Program-made: the position numbers and the translations under genes | The notes under the pieces: model-generated | What the model was told of the DNA's origin: nothing | Databases searched by the model: none | The model's input: only the letters and a program-made list of their open reading frames with translations | In this document: one piece after another, positions 1 to 7,424 of the stretch | Numbering within the stretch: the stretch's first letter is position 1 | Layout of the letters: each line of letters opens with the position of its first letter | Assembly (NCBI RefSeq): GCF_030852425.1 | Contig: NZ_NSDM01000007.1 | Coordinates: forward strand, 124,001-188,000 | DNA length: 64,000 nt | From: Saccharothrix longispora | Lineage (GTDB): Bacteria > Actinomycetota > Actinomycetes > Mycobacteriales > Pseudonocardiaceae | Reading direction: 5' to 3'

Positions 1-1470
1 GCCGAGCGGTTCGGCCTGGGCGTCGCGGTCGTCACAGGCGTGCTGGAGCGGATGGCGGCGGCCGGTCGCCTGGTGCGCGGCGAGCTGAGGCCGGGTGGCA
101 CGCACACCGAGTACTGCGACTCCGAGGTGCTGCGCAGGCTGCGCCGGGCGTCCCTGGCCCGGCTGCGGGCCGAGGTGGAGCCGGTGGAGCCCGCCGCCCT
201 GGGCCGGTTCCTGCCGACCTGGCACGGCGTGGGCCGCCGGCTGCGCGCCGCGCCCACCGTGGACGACGTCTACGCGGTGGTGGAGCAGCTGGCCGGCGCG
301 CCGCTGCCCGCCAGTGCCGTCGAATCCCTCCTGCTGCCCGCCCGCCTGCCCGGCTACAGCCCGGCGCTGCTGGACGAGCTGACCGCGTCCGGCGAGGTCA
401 CGTGGACGGGCTGCGGCTCCCTCGCCGGTGGCGACGGCTGGATCGCCCTGGCGCCGACGGACGTGGCCGACCTCCTGCTGCCGGACCTGGTCCCCGAGGC
501 CGCGCCCGACTCGCCGCTGCACACCGCCGTGGTCGAGACCCTCGCCGGCGGCGCGCTGTTCTTCCGCCAGGTGGTGGACCGCGTCTCCCTCCAGGGCCCG
601 ACGACCGACGGCGAGGTCGTGGGCGCGCTGTGGGACCTGGTGTGGGCGGGCACCGTCACCAACGACACCCTGGCCCCGCTGCGCGCCCTCGTCGCCGGTG
701 GCGGCACGGCCCACACACCGCGTCGCGCCGCACCGCGCGGCCGCTACGCCCGGATGCGCTCGGGCAGGCCGGACATGCCCAGCCGCACCGGTCCGCCCAC
801 GGTCGCCGGCCGCTGGTCCCTCGCCGTCGTCCCGGCCACCGACCCGACCCGCCGGGCGCACGCCCGCGCCGAGGCGTTCCTGGAGCGCCACGGCGTGCTG
901 ACCCGGGGCGCCCTGGACACCGAGCGCGTCACCGGCGGGTTCAGCGGCGTGTACCGGGTGCTGCGGGCGATGGAGGAGTCCGGCCAGGTGGTGCGCGGCT
1001 ACGTCGTCGAGGGCCTGGGCGCGGCCCAGTTCGCCGCGCGCGGCGCCGTGGACCGCCTGCGCGCCCTGTCCCGCCCTCCCGGCCAGGAGCACGCGGGCAC
1101 GCCCGACGCCGTCGTGCTGGCCGCCGCCGACCCGGCCCAGCCGTACGGCGCGGCCCTGTCCTGGCCGGCCCCGGTGGGCGAGGGCAGGCACCGGCCGGGC
1201 CGCAAGTCCGGCGCCCTGGTCGTCCTGGTCGACGGGGTGGCGGCGCTGTACGTCGAGCGGGGCGGCCGGTCGCTGCTGTCGTTCACCGAGGACGAGGACG
1301 CCCTGCACGCCGCCGCGCGGGCGCTCGGCCGCGCCGTGCGCGACGGGTGGTTGGGCCACCTGGCCGTGCAGCGGGCGGACGGCGAGGTGGCGCTGGGCTC
1401 GCGACTGGCGGACGTGCTCCAGGAGGCCGGGTTCCGCGCCACCCCGAAGGGGTTGCGACTGCGGGCGTGA
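1..1470 (+). CDS. lhr: Lhr-type ATP-dependent DNA helicase, C-terminal part (5' truncated by window)
   Basis: The frame is open from base 1, so only the last 489 codons are present and the helicase motor domains must lie upstream of the window. The visible part resembles the C-terminal winged-helix and beta-rich region of Lhr superfamily 2 helicases: an ARG/PRO-rich stretch followed by the family pattern GRFLPTWHGVG, then LPARLPGYSPALLDEL, and a conserved tail ending in a glycine-rich KGLRLRA. Lhr helicases translocate 3'-5' on single-stranded DNA and unwind RNA:DNA hybrids in DNA repair. It converges with the ACC deaminase gene 34 bp downstream. The family call rests on remembered C-terminal patterns, not on motor motifs. 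Confidence 0.85.
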   Translation, partial: AERFGLGVAVVTGVLERMAAAGRLVRGELRPGGTHTEYCDSEVLRRLRRASLARLRAEVEPVEPAALGRFLPTWHGVGRRLRAAPTVDDVYAVVEQLAGAPLPASAVESLLLPARLPGYSPALLDELTASGEVTWTGCGSLAGGDGWIALAPTDVADLLLPDLVPEAAPDSPLHTAVVETLAGGALFFRQVVDRVSLQGPTTDGEVVGALWDLVWAGTVTNDTLAPLRALVAGGGTAHTPRRAAPRGRYARMRSGRPDMPSRTGPPTVAGRWSLAVVPATDPTRRAHARAEAFLERHGVLTRGALDTERVTGGFSGVYRVLRAMEESGQVVRGYVVEGLGAAQFAARGAVDRLRALSRPPGQEHAGTPDAVVLAAADPAQPYGAALSWPAPVGEGRHRPGRKSGALVVLVDGVAALYVERGGRSLLSFTEDEDALHAAARALGRAVRDGWLGHLAVQRADGEVALGSRLADVLQEAGFRATPKGLRLRA

Positions 1471-1504
1471 CGCCGGGCGCGTCCGTGGGCACGCCCGCGC
1501 CCCG

Positions 1505-2500
1505 TCAGCGGAACAGCGAGCTGTAGGCGTTGAGGGCGGGCTGGCCGCCCAGGTGCGCGTACAGCACCGTCGAGTCCCGGGGGATCTCCCCGGTCTCCAC
1601 CAGCCGGACCAGACCGGCCAGGGACTTGCCCTCGTAGACCGGGTCCGTGATCATCCCCTCCAGCCTGGCGCCGAGCCGCATGGCGTCCACTGTGGACTCT
1701 CCGGGCACGCCGTAGACGCCCTCGTGGAACCGGTCGTCCAGGACCACCTCGGACTCGGCCACCTCCACCTCCAGCAGCCCGGCCGTGTTCCGCGCGATGC
1801 GCAGCACCTGGTCGCGGGTGGCGTCCGGCTTGGCCGACGCGTCGATGCCGACGACCCGCCGGCCGCTCCCGGCGAAGCCGGCGACCATCCCGGCCTGCGT
1901 GCTGCCGGTCACCGAGCACACGACGATCGTGTCGAAGCGCACACCCAGCTCCGCCTCCTGCCGCTCGACCTCGGCCGCCCAGCCGGCGAAGCCCAGCCCG
2001 CCCAGCCGGTGGTCGGAACCGCCCGCCGGGATCGGGTACGGCGTGCCGCCCGCCGCCCGGACGCCCTCGACGGCCTCCTCCCACGCGGGCTTCACGCCGA
2101 TGCCGAACCCGGCCTCCACCAACCGGACCTCGGCGCCCATGAGGCGCGACAGCAGGATGTTGCCCACCCTGTCGTACACCGCGTCCGGCCAGTCGACCCA
2201 GCTCTCCTGCACCAGCACGCACTTCAACCCGGCGCGCGCCGCCGCCGCCGCGACCTGGCGGGTGTGGTTGGACTGCACGCCGCCGATGGAGACGAGCGTG
2301 TCGCAGCCGGTGGCCAGGGCGTCGGCGACGAGGTACTCCAGCTTGCGGGTCTTGTTGCCGCCGAAGGCGAGGCCGGAGTTGCAGTCCTCGCGCTTGGCCC
2401 ACACCGACGCGCCGCCGAGGTGCCGGGTGAGCCGTTCCAGCGGGTGCACCGGCGACGGGCCGAACGTCAGCGGGTACCGGGGGAAGTCGGACAGCGCCAT
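1505..2500 (-). CDS. acdS: 1-aminocyclopropane-1-carboxylate (ACC) deaminase
   Basis: A 331-residue fold-type II PLP enzyme predicted to split ACC, the ethylene precursor of plants, into ammonia and 2-oxobutanoate. The PLP lysine is K50 in [11 protein letters not shown]77-N78 lie in [10 protein letters not shown]. The two residues used to separate true ACC deaminases from D-cysteine desulfhydrases both match the deaminase: E290 in VYEGKS and L317 in AHLGG. Length equals the family norm. The start lies 1 bp from the stop of the upstream GntR gene, so the two are almost certainly cotranscribed and the regulator probably controls this enzyme. The trait is typical of plant-associated soil bacteria. 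Confidence 0.92.
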   Translation of the reverse strand: MALSDFPRYPLTFGPSPVHPLERLTRHLGGASVWAKREDCNSGLAFGGNKTRKLEYLVADALATGCDTLVSIGGVQSNHTRQVAAAAARAGLKCVLVQESWVDWPDAVYDRVGNILLSRLMGAEVRLVEAGFGIGVKPAWEEAVEGVRAAGGTPYPIPAGGSDHRLGGLGFAGWAAEVERQEAELGVRFDTIVVCSVTGSTQAGMVAGFAGSGRRVVGIDASAKPDATRDQVLRIARNTAGLLEVEVAESEVVLDDRFHEGVYGVPGESTVDAMRLGARLEGMITDPVYEGKSLAGLVRLVETGEIPRDSTVLYAHLGGQPALNAYSSLFR

Positions 2501-2501
2501 C

Positions 2502-3140
2502 TCAGTTCTCCTCCAGCAGTTCGAGCAGGGTCGCCCAGTTGCGCTCGACGAGCCGGGACGCCAGGTCGGCGTCCCGGGCGGCGCAGGCGGTGGTGATCTC
2601 GTCGTGCATGGCCACCGAGTGGCGGCCGGTGGGCGCGGCGAAGCGCAGGCGTTCCAGGCGGCGCACGAGCGGCGTGTAGCGCTCGATCGTGGCGATCACC
2701 GCGAAGTTGCCGCTGCGCCGCACGGCCACGGCGTGGAAGTCGTCGTCCGCGGCCAGGGCGGCGGGCACGTCCCCGGTGGCGAGCGCCTGGGCGAACGCCG
2801 CGTTGGCCGCGCGCATCCCGTCGAGGTCGGCGGCCGTCAGCGCGGGCACGGCGAGGCGCGCGGCCAGGGCGTGCATGCTCTGGATGACGACCTGAGCGTC
2901 GCGCACGGCGGTGGTGTCGAGCGGCGTGACGCGGGTGTAGCTGTGCGGCTTGGTCTCGACCAGGCCCTCGTCGGTCAGCCGGGCCAGCGCCTCGCGCACG
3001 GGGGTGCGGGACAGGCCGAGGCGTTCGGCCAGCTCGACGTCCTTGATCGGCGTGCCGGGTGCCAGGTCGCCGCCCAGGATGGCCTCGCGGATCGCGGTCA
3101 GCGCCTGGTCCCGGTACAGCGCCCGACTGATATATTGCAT
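2502..3140 (-). CDS. GntR-family regulator, FadR/FCD subgroup
   Basis: A 212-residue regulator with an N-terminal winged helix-turn-helix (about residues 10-70, with the GntR signature [12 protein letters not shown]) and an all-helical FCD ligand domain (about 80-205). FCD regulators bind small carboxylates or amino acids. It precedes acdS by 1 bp, which makes acdS the likely target and ACC or a related amino acid a reasonable but unproven ligand. The ATG at 3140 has no ribosome binding site but lies 6 nt after a TACAGT hexamer. A GATAT-N5-ATATC inverted repeat overlaps the start codon, suggesting autoregulation. Confidence 0.88.
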   Translation of the reverse strand: MQYISRALYRDQALTAIREAILGGDLAPGTPIKDVELAERLGLSRTPVREALARLTDEGLVETKPHSYTRVTPLDTTAVRDAQVVIQSMHALAARLAVPALTAADLDGMRAANAAFAQALATGDVPAALAADDDFHAVAVRRSGNFAVIATIERYTPLVRRLERLRFAAPTGRHSVAMHDEITTACAARDADLASRLVERNWATLLELLEEN

Positions 3141-3152
3141 ATCGGCACTGTA
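3129..3152 (-). promoter_or_regulatory. Leaderless-type promoter and probable GntR operator
   Basis: On the minus strand TACAGT (3152-3147) is followed by 6 nt and the ATG of the GntR gene, the spacing expected when transcription begins at the start codon. The inverted repeat GATAT (3129-3133) / ATATC (3139-3143) covers that start codon, an AT-rich exception in this GC-rich DNA and of the kind bound by GntR/FCD dimers. Both signals are read directly; operator function is inferred. Confidence 0.6.
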
Positions 3153-3208
3153 GACGACGGCACCCCGGAGTCACAGGGCGCCGACCGGAATCGCCTGCCG
3201 GCGGGCGG

Positions 3209-3919
3209 TCAGCGGGGCGTCAGCACGCAGAACTCGTTGCCCTCGGGGTCCGCCAGCACCACCCACGGCACGTCGCGCTGCCCGACGTCCACGCGCACCG
3301 CGCCCGCCGCCTCCAGTCGCGCCACCTCGGTCGCGATGTCGCCGTCGGCGAACGGCGCCGCGTCGAGGTGCACGCGGTTCTTGCCCGTCTTCGGCTCGGC
3401 CACGCGGACGAACTCCAGCCACGGTCCGCTGTCCCGCCGCAGCGACGCGCAGTCGTCGTGCTCCCGCACCACCGGCAGCCCGCTCACACCGGCCCAGAAG
3501 GCGGCCTGCGCGGTCGGGTCCAGCGCGTCCACGACCACCGCGGCGACCGGCCCGATCCCGGTGTACTCCGCACGCGGCTCCAGCACGCAGAACTCGTTGC
3601 CCTCCGGGTCCGCCAGCACCACCCACGGCACGTCGCGCTGCCCGACGTCCGCCCGCACCGCGCCCAGTTCCAGCGCGCGCGCCACGATCTCCGCCTGCTC
3701 CTCCGCCGACGACGACGCGAGGTCGAGGTGCACGCGGTTCTTGCCCACCTTCGGGTCGGCCACCGGCACGATCACCAGCTCCTGCCCGTCCGCCACCGCC
3801 ACGTCCACCTCGTCGGGGCTCTCGTCGACGACCTCCGTGCGCAGCAGCGACGCCCAGAACCGGCCGAGCGCTACGGGATCGCGGGAGTCCATGACGACAT
3901 CGGTCCACCTCGTGGTCAT
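3209..3919 (-). CDS. Tandem VOC (glyoxalase/bleomycin-resistance-like) domain protein
   Basis: A 236-residue protein made of two consecutive vicinal-oxygen-chelate domains (about 1-118 and 120-236) of the Glyoxalase_6 type. Each copy contains a KNRVHLD segment and ends with the same VGQRDVPWVVLADPEGNEF stretch. The substrate is not predictable; relatives include metal-dependent enzymes and drug-binding proteins. At DNA level the C-terminal segments of the two copies (3221-3290 and 3581-3650) differ at one base in 70, far closer than the rest of the domains. It is divergent from the phosphatase gene, with only 23 bp between start codons and overlapping -10 hexamers. Confidence 0.85.
   Translation of the reverse strand: MTTRWTDVVMDSRDPVALGRFWASLLRTEVVDESPDEVDVAVADGQELVIVPVADPKVGKNRVHLDLASSSAEEQAEIVARALELGAVRADVGQRDVPWVVLADPEGNEFCVLEPRAEYTGIGPVAAVVVDALDPTAQAAFWAGVSGLPVVREHDDCASLRRDSGPWLEFVRVAEPKTGKNRVHLDAAPFADGDIATEVARLEAAGAVRVDVGQRDVPWVVLADPEGNEFCVLTPR
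3221..3650 (-). repeat. Near-identical 70-bp direct repeat inside the VOC gene
   Basis: Positions 3221-3290 and 3581-3650 match at 69 of 70 bases, 360 bp (120 codons) apart and in the same frame. A second, looser match of the same offset lies at 3366-3404 and 3726-3764. The repeat reflects the domain duplication, but the near-identity at synonymous positions suggests recent conversion between copies. Confidence 0.9.
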
Positions 3920-3925
3920 GGACCG

Positions 3926-3935
3926 AAGGTAACGT
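3926..3935. promoter_or_regulatory. Overlapping divergent -10 hexamers
   Basis: TACCTT on the minus strand (3931-3926) is 6 nt from the VOC ATG, and TAACGT on the plus strand (3930-3935) is 7 nt from the phosphatase ATG. The two hexamers share two base pairs, so both genes would be leaderless and RNA polymerase could occupy only one at a time. Neither gene has a Shine-Dalgarno sequence. Confidence 0.6.
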
Positions 3936-3942
3936 CTGCCCC

Positions 3943-5526
3943 ATGGCGGAGTTGGTGCTCGGTCCGGTGCTCAGGCACGTCGACCCCAGGTCGGCCACGC
4001 TCTGGGTGGAGACGGACACGGCGTGTGAGGTCGAGATCGCGGGACACCGCGCGGCCACGTTCCAGGTGGGCGAGCAGCACTTCGCCCTGGTGGTGGTGGA
4101 GGACCTCGAACCCGGCACGACGATCCCCTACGACGTGCGGATCGGCGGCGACGTGGTGTGGCCACCGGCGGAGTCGCCGTTCCCCGCGCCGGTGATCCGC
4201 ACGGGTCCGGTGCGGCGCATGCTGTTCGGCTCGTGCCGCGCGGCGAAGGCGATCCCCAACCCCACCAAGGCCGACAAGCTCGGCGTGGACGCGCTGGACT
4301 CGTACGCGCTGCGGATGAAGGACGAGCCGGTCGAGCGGTGGCCGGACGCGCTCGTGCTGCTGGGCGACCAGGTGTACGCCGACGAGCCGACGCCGCGGAT
4401 CACGGAGTGGTTGGCGGAGCGGCGGCCGGAGCCCGTGGGCGAGGTCGTGTCGTTCCGCGAGTACGCCGAGCTGTACCACGAGTCGTGGGCCGACCCGGAG
4501 ATCCGCTGGCTGATGTCGGTGGTGCCGACGTCGATGATCTTCGACGACCACGACGTGCGCGACGACTGGAACACCTCCCGCACCTGGCGGGAGCAGATGG
4601 CGACCAAGAAGTGGTGGCCCGAGCGCATCCGCGCGGGGTTGGCGTCGTACTGGGTCTACCAGCACCTGGGCAACCTGTCGCCGGACGAGCTGGCGCGCGA
4701 CCCGCTGTACCAGAAGGTGCGCACGACGGGCGGCGACGTGCAGCAGCTCCTGGAGGACTTCGCCGAGGAGGCCGACCGGGAGGTCGACGGCCACAAGTCG
4801 ACGCGGTGGAGCTACAAGCGCGACTTCGGGCCGATCCGGCTGCTGGTGATCGACACCCGCAGCGGGCGCATCCTGTCCGGGCCGGAGCGGCTGATGGTCG
4901 GCAACGGCGAGTTCGAGTGGATCGAGGAGAACGCCACCGGCGACTTCGAGCACCTGCTGATCGGGTCCTCGCTGCCGTGGCTCATGCCGCACGGGTTGAG
5001 CCACCTCCAGTCGTTGAACGAGCGCATGGCGGGCCTGCCGGGCCTGCGCGGCCGGATCGGCGAGACGGTGCGCCAGGTGTCGGACCTGGAGCACTGGCCC
5101 GCGTTCCGCGCGTCGTTCGAGCGGTTGGCGAGGCTGCTGGAGCGCGTCTCGAAGGCCGAGGACGCGCCGGGCACGGTGTGCGTGCTGTCGGGCGACGTGC
5201 ACCACAGCTACGCGGCGCGCGCGTCGTTCGCCTCGAAGGTCGACGCCAAGGTCTACCAACTCGTGTGCTCGCCGGTGCACAACGACCCGCCGTGGATCTT
5301 CCGCCCCGCGTTCCGCCTGTCGTGGTCGAAGCCGATCGCGCGGTTCCTGCGCTGGTTGGCCGACCGCCGCGGCATCTCGCCGGACCCGGTGGCGTGGCAC
5401 AAGCTGAGCGGTCCGCACTTCGGCAACTCGGTCGGCATCCTGGAGTTCGAGGGCCGCGAGTCCCGCTTCCGCCTGGAGACCGCGAAGACCGACGGCCTGC
5501 ACGAGGTGGCGTCGCTCACCCTGTAG
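3943..5526 (+). CDS. PhoD-like metallophosphatase (alkaline phosphatase D family)
   Basis: A 527-residue protein with an N-terminal beta-sandwich domain (about 1-90) followed by a calcineurin-like PhoD catalytic domain. Metal-binding motifs visible are GDQVYADE (141-148), FDDHDVRDDWN and SGDVHHSY. No signal peptide or twin-arginine motif is present, so unlike classical secreted PhoD it is probably cytoplasmic, as are many actinobacterial members. The substrate, a phosphomonoester or phosphodiester, is unknown. The ATG is preceded by TAACGT at 7 nt and no ribosome binding site. A hairpin terminator follows the stop. Confidence 0.85.
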   Translation: MAELVLGPVLRHVDPRSATLWVETDTACEVEIAGHRAATFQVGEQHFALVVVEDLEPGTTIPYDVRIGGDVVWPPAESPFPAPVIRTGPVRRMLFGSCRAAKAIPNPTKADKLGVDALDSYALRMKDEPVERWPDALVLLGDQVYADEPTPRITEWLAERRPEPVGEVVSFREYAELYHESWADPEIRWLMSVVPTSMIFDDHDVRDDWNTSRTWREQMATKKWWPERIRAGLASYWVYQHLGNLSPDELARDPLYQKVRTTGGDVQQLLEDFAEEADREVDGHKSTRWSYKRDFGPIRLLVIDTRSGRILSGPERLMVGNGEFEWIEENATGDFEHLLIGSSLPWLMPHGLSHLQSLNERMAGLPGLRGRIGETVRQVSDLEHWPAFRASFERLARLLERVSKAEDAPGTVCVLSGDVHHSYAARASFASKVDAKVYQLVCSPVHNDPPWIFRPAFRLSWSKPIARFLRWLADRRGISPDPVAWHKLSGPHFGNSVGILEFEGRESRFRLETAKTDGLHEVASLTL

Positions 5527-5534
5527 CGACGAGG

Positions 5535-5569
5535 GGTCCTCCCGGGACGGCGCCCGCCCCGGGAGGACC
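5535..5569. terminator. Bidirectional hairpin terminator
   Basis: A perfect 12-bp stem, GGTCCTCCCGGG (5535-5546) with CCCGGGAGGACC (5558-5569), encloses an 11-nt loop between the convergent phosphatase and mycothiol-enzyme genes. There is no U tract, as is usual for actinobacterial terminators. Confidence 0.65.
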
Positions 5570-5572
5570 GGC

Positions 5573-6337
5573 CTACTTCGTGGCCAGCCTCAGCAACGCC
5601 CACAGCTGCGCGATCGCGTCGTGGTCACCGCTCGCCGGCGGCAGCTCGCGGTCCGGGATGCGGCCCCACAACCAGCGGTAGACCTGCATCGGCGTGCCAC
5701 CGACCCGACCGTCCGCCACCGCTTCCCCGCCGGGCGGCACCAGCCGCGCCGTCGCCGGTTCCGGCCCCGCGACGGCGATCCACGTCCGCTCCCCCGCCCG
5801 CACCGCCACCGACCCGGGCCGCGTGCCGCGCACGCCGAGGACGTCCAGCCGGTGCCCCAGCCACAGGGTCAGCACCTCGTCCACGCCGTCCTCGGCGATG
5901 TCGTCGTCCACCGGGTCGATCGGCAGCCCGGCCGCCGACTGCACGTCCATGCGGTGCACGGTGGACTCGTGCGCGAGCCGCCTCGCCCAGAACGCGGCCG
6001 TCCGCTCGGCGGGCCACCACGTCTCGCAGAAGTCGTCCGGGTCGCGCACCCGCAGCGCCCGCACCAACGCGGGCACGCCGGCGCGCACGTACTCCTCCAG
6101 GGGCTGCCCGCGCCCCGGGTCCTGCTGCCACACCAGCGGCTGCCTGCCCTCCCTCAACCAGGTCGACACCATCCGGTAGGTGCTGCCGACGTGCCGCGCC
6201 GTCTCCCCCAGGTTCAGGCCGGGGCACGCGGGCACCTGGCGTTCCGGGCGCTGCCCGGCCACCGAGGCGGCCAGGCGTTCGGCCTCCAGCTCGACGACGT
6301 CGATCAGGCGGTCGTAGTCGACCAGTCCCCTGCTCAC
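5573..6337 (-). CDS. Maleylpyruvate isomerase-family mycothiol-dependent enzyme
   Basis: A 254-residue DinB-like helical-bundle protein of the family that uses mycothiol as cofactor. The metal-site pattern is visible as H in ETARHVGSTYR and the pair HESTVHRMD. A C-terminal MDMPI-type domain begins around residue 160. Members act as S-transferases or isomerases; the substrate here is unknown. The start is the GTG at 6337, which overlaps the stop of the upstream HEPN gene by four bases (GTGA), so translation is coupled. Longer in-frame extensions upstream run through the HEPN gene and are not credible. Confidence 0.82.
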   Translation of the reverse strand: MSRGLVDYDRLIDVVELEAERLAASVAGQRPERQVPACPGLNLGETARHVGSTYRMVSTWLREGRQPLVWQQDPGRGQPLEEYVRAGVPALVRALRVRDPDDFCETWWPAERTAAFWARRLAHESTVHRMDVQSAAGLPIDPVDDDIAEDGVDEVLTLWLGHRLDVLGVRGTRPGSVAVRAGERTWIAVAGPEPATARLVPPGGEAVADGRVGGTPMQVYRWLWGRIPDRELPPASGDHDAIAQLWALLRLATK

Positions 6338-6741
6338 AGTGTTCTGTCCTCGTACATGATCTCGTCGACCAGTTCGGTGAACTGCGCCGCTTGGCGCACG
6401 AGGTCGTCGGCCGCTCTCGGCGTGACCCGCCCGGTGATGCCCGCCAGGACGGCCGCGCGCGTCGCCGAGCACTCGGCGAAGTACGCGGCCCACTCGCGCA
6501 GCTCCGGCGCGAGCCGGGGCAGCAGGACCCAGACGCTGGTCGGCTTGGCGCGTCCCCGGTGGGGACGGCCCCGCGCCGCCAGCACGGCCGCCGCCGCGCG
6601 CATCGCGGCCAGGTACGCCTCCGCGAAACGAGCGGCCGGGTCGGCCTCCCGCCCGGCCTGCGCGAGGCAGGAACGGGCCTGGGCGAGCAGGTGCACCGCC
6701 GACGCCGGCGGGAGTGGGAGGCGGGGGAAGGTCGAAGTCAT
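6334..6741 (-). CDS. SAV_6107-type HEPN-domain protein
   Basis: A 135-residue all-helical protein resembling the SAV_6107 family of actinobacterial HEPN proteins. The RNase motif Rx4-6H of HEPN toxins is not evident, so nuclease activity is doubtful. The ATG at 6741 has a good ribosome binding site (GAGGAGG about 8 nt upstream). It forms a two-gene operon with the mycothiol-dependent enzyme through a 4-bp overlap. A strong hairpin (6799-6835) and a perfect LexA box (6840-6861) lie in its upstream region, which would make it an SOS-responsive gene if the box acts leftward. In other actinomycetes relatives occur near dinB and metF, which is remembered context. Confidence 0.75.
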   Translation of the reverse strand: MTSTFPRLPLPPASAVHLLAQARSCLAQAGREADPAARFAEAYLAAMRAAAAVLAARGRPHRGRAKPTSVWVLLPRLAPELREWAAYFAECSATRAAVLAGITGRVTPRAADDLVRQAAQFTELVDEIMYEDRTL

Positions 6742-6798
6742 CTCGCGGCCTCCTCGCGGCGTCGGGACGGCGACGACCGCCGCGGGGAGACGGCGGCA

Positions 6799-6835
6799 CT
6801 TGGTGGTGGGGCGCTTCCCCCGCCCCACCACCAAG
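6799..6835. other. 15-bp perfect hairpin in the HEPN leader
   Basis: CTTGGTGGTGGGGCG (6799-6813) pairs perfectly with CGCCCCACCACCAAG (6821-6835) across a 7-nt loop. It lies between the LexA box and the HEPN start, so a leftward transcript would carry it in its 5' leader 58 nt before the start codon. No gene ends here, so it is not explained as an ordinary terminator; attenuation or mRNA protection is possible. Confidence 0.6.
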
Positions 6836-6839
6836 GCAT

Positions 6840-6861
6840 TGCTCGAACAGACGTTCGAGCA
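6840..6861. promoter_or_regulatory. LexA (SOS) box
   Basis: TGCTCGAAC (6840-6848), AGAC, GTTCGAGCA (6853-6861) is a perfect inverted repeat and contains an exact match to the actinobacterial LexA consensus TCGAAC-N4-GTTCGA. Rightward, a TATCCT hexamer (6871-6876) follows by 9 nt, so the box would cover that promoter of the YbaK-GNAT pair. Leftward it is 99 bp from the HEPN start. Either or both operons may be LexA-repressed. Confidence 0.8.
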
Positions 6862-6923
6862 GACCAAGACTATCCTGCCGGCCCGGCACTCCTCAACCCG
6901 ACCGCGCGTGGTCTCATGAACGG

Positions 6924-7424
6924 GTGAGCGCACTCGACCACCCCGGCATCCGCAAGGTCTCCGCCGCCCTGGCCGAAGCAGGGCACCACGACGCGGCGAA
7001 CGGCATCCGCGTGCTGGCCGACGCCGTCCGCACCGCCGCCGCGGCGGCCGAGGCGGTCGGCGTGCCGGTCGGCGCGATCGCCAACAGCCTCGTGTTCGCC
7101 GCCGTCCGGGGCGACGAGGCGACACCCCTGCTCGTGCTCACCTCCGGCGCGCACCGCGCCGACACCGCCACGCTGGCCGCCCTGGCCGGGGCGGACCGCA
7201 TCGAGCGCGCCACCCCGGACTTCGTCCGGCAGCACACCGGCCAGGTGATCGGCGGCGTCTCGCCGGTCGGCCACCCCGCGCCCATCCGCACCTTCGTGGA
7301 CGTGGCCCTGGAGCAGTACGACGTGGTGTGGGCCGCCGCGGGCCACCCGCACGCCGTCTACCCCACCACCTACGCCGGCCTGGTCGAGCTGACCGGCGGC
7401 ACACCCGCCGAGGTGGCGCGGTGA
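6924..7424 (+). CDS. YbaK/EbsC-family aminoacyl-tRNA deacylase
   Basis: A 166-residue YbaK/ProRS-editing-domain protein. Such proteins hydrolyse mischarged tRNA, for instance Cys- or Ala-tRNAPro. Visible features are the invariant lysine-free core LVFAAVRGDEATPLLVLTSG, the segment PDFVRQHTGQVIGGVSPVGHP and the C-terminal AAAGHPHAVYPTTYAGLVELTGG, all typical of the family. The GTG start at 6924 is chosen because the family begins near this point; no clear ribosome binding site is seen. The stop overlaps the GNAT start by 4 bp. A LexA box and a TATCCT hexamer lie about 50-85 bp upstream. Confidence 0.85.
   Translation: MSALDHPGIRKVSAALAEAGHHDAANGIRVLADAVRTAAAAAEAVGVPVGAIANSLVFAAVRGDEATPLLVLTSGAHRADTATLAALAGADRIERATPDFVRQHTGQVIGGVSPVGHPAPIRTFVDVALEQYDVVWAAAGHPHAVYPTTYAGLVELTGGTPAEVAR

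Noticed and set aside
1475..1502. Hairpin between lhr and acdS as a terminator
   Set aside because: Only 7 bp of stem with competing pairings; too weak to call with confidence.
1505..2500. D-cysteine desulfhydrase instead of ACC deaminase
   Set aside because: The two discriminating positions are Glu and Leu as in true ACC deaminases, and the sequence around them matches that family.
6916..6927. Four-codon mini-ORF (ATG AAC GGG TGA) before the YbaK gene
   Set aside because: Too short and without ribosome binding site; it overlaps the GTG start by chance.
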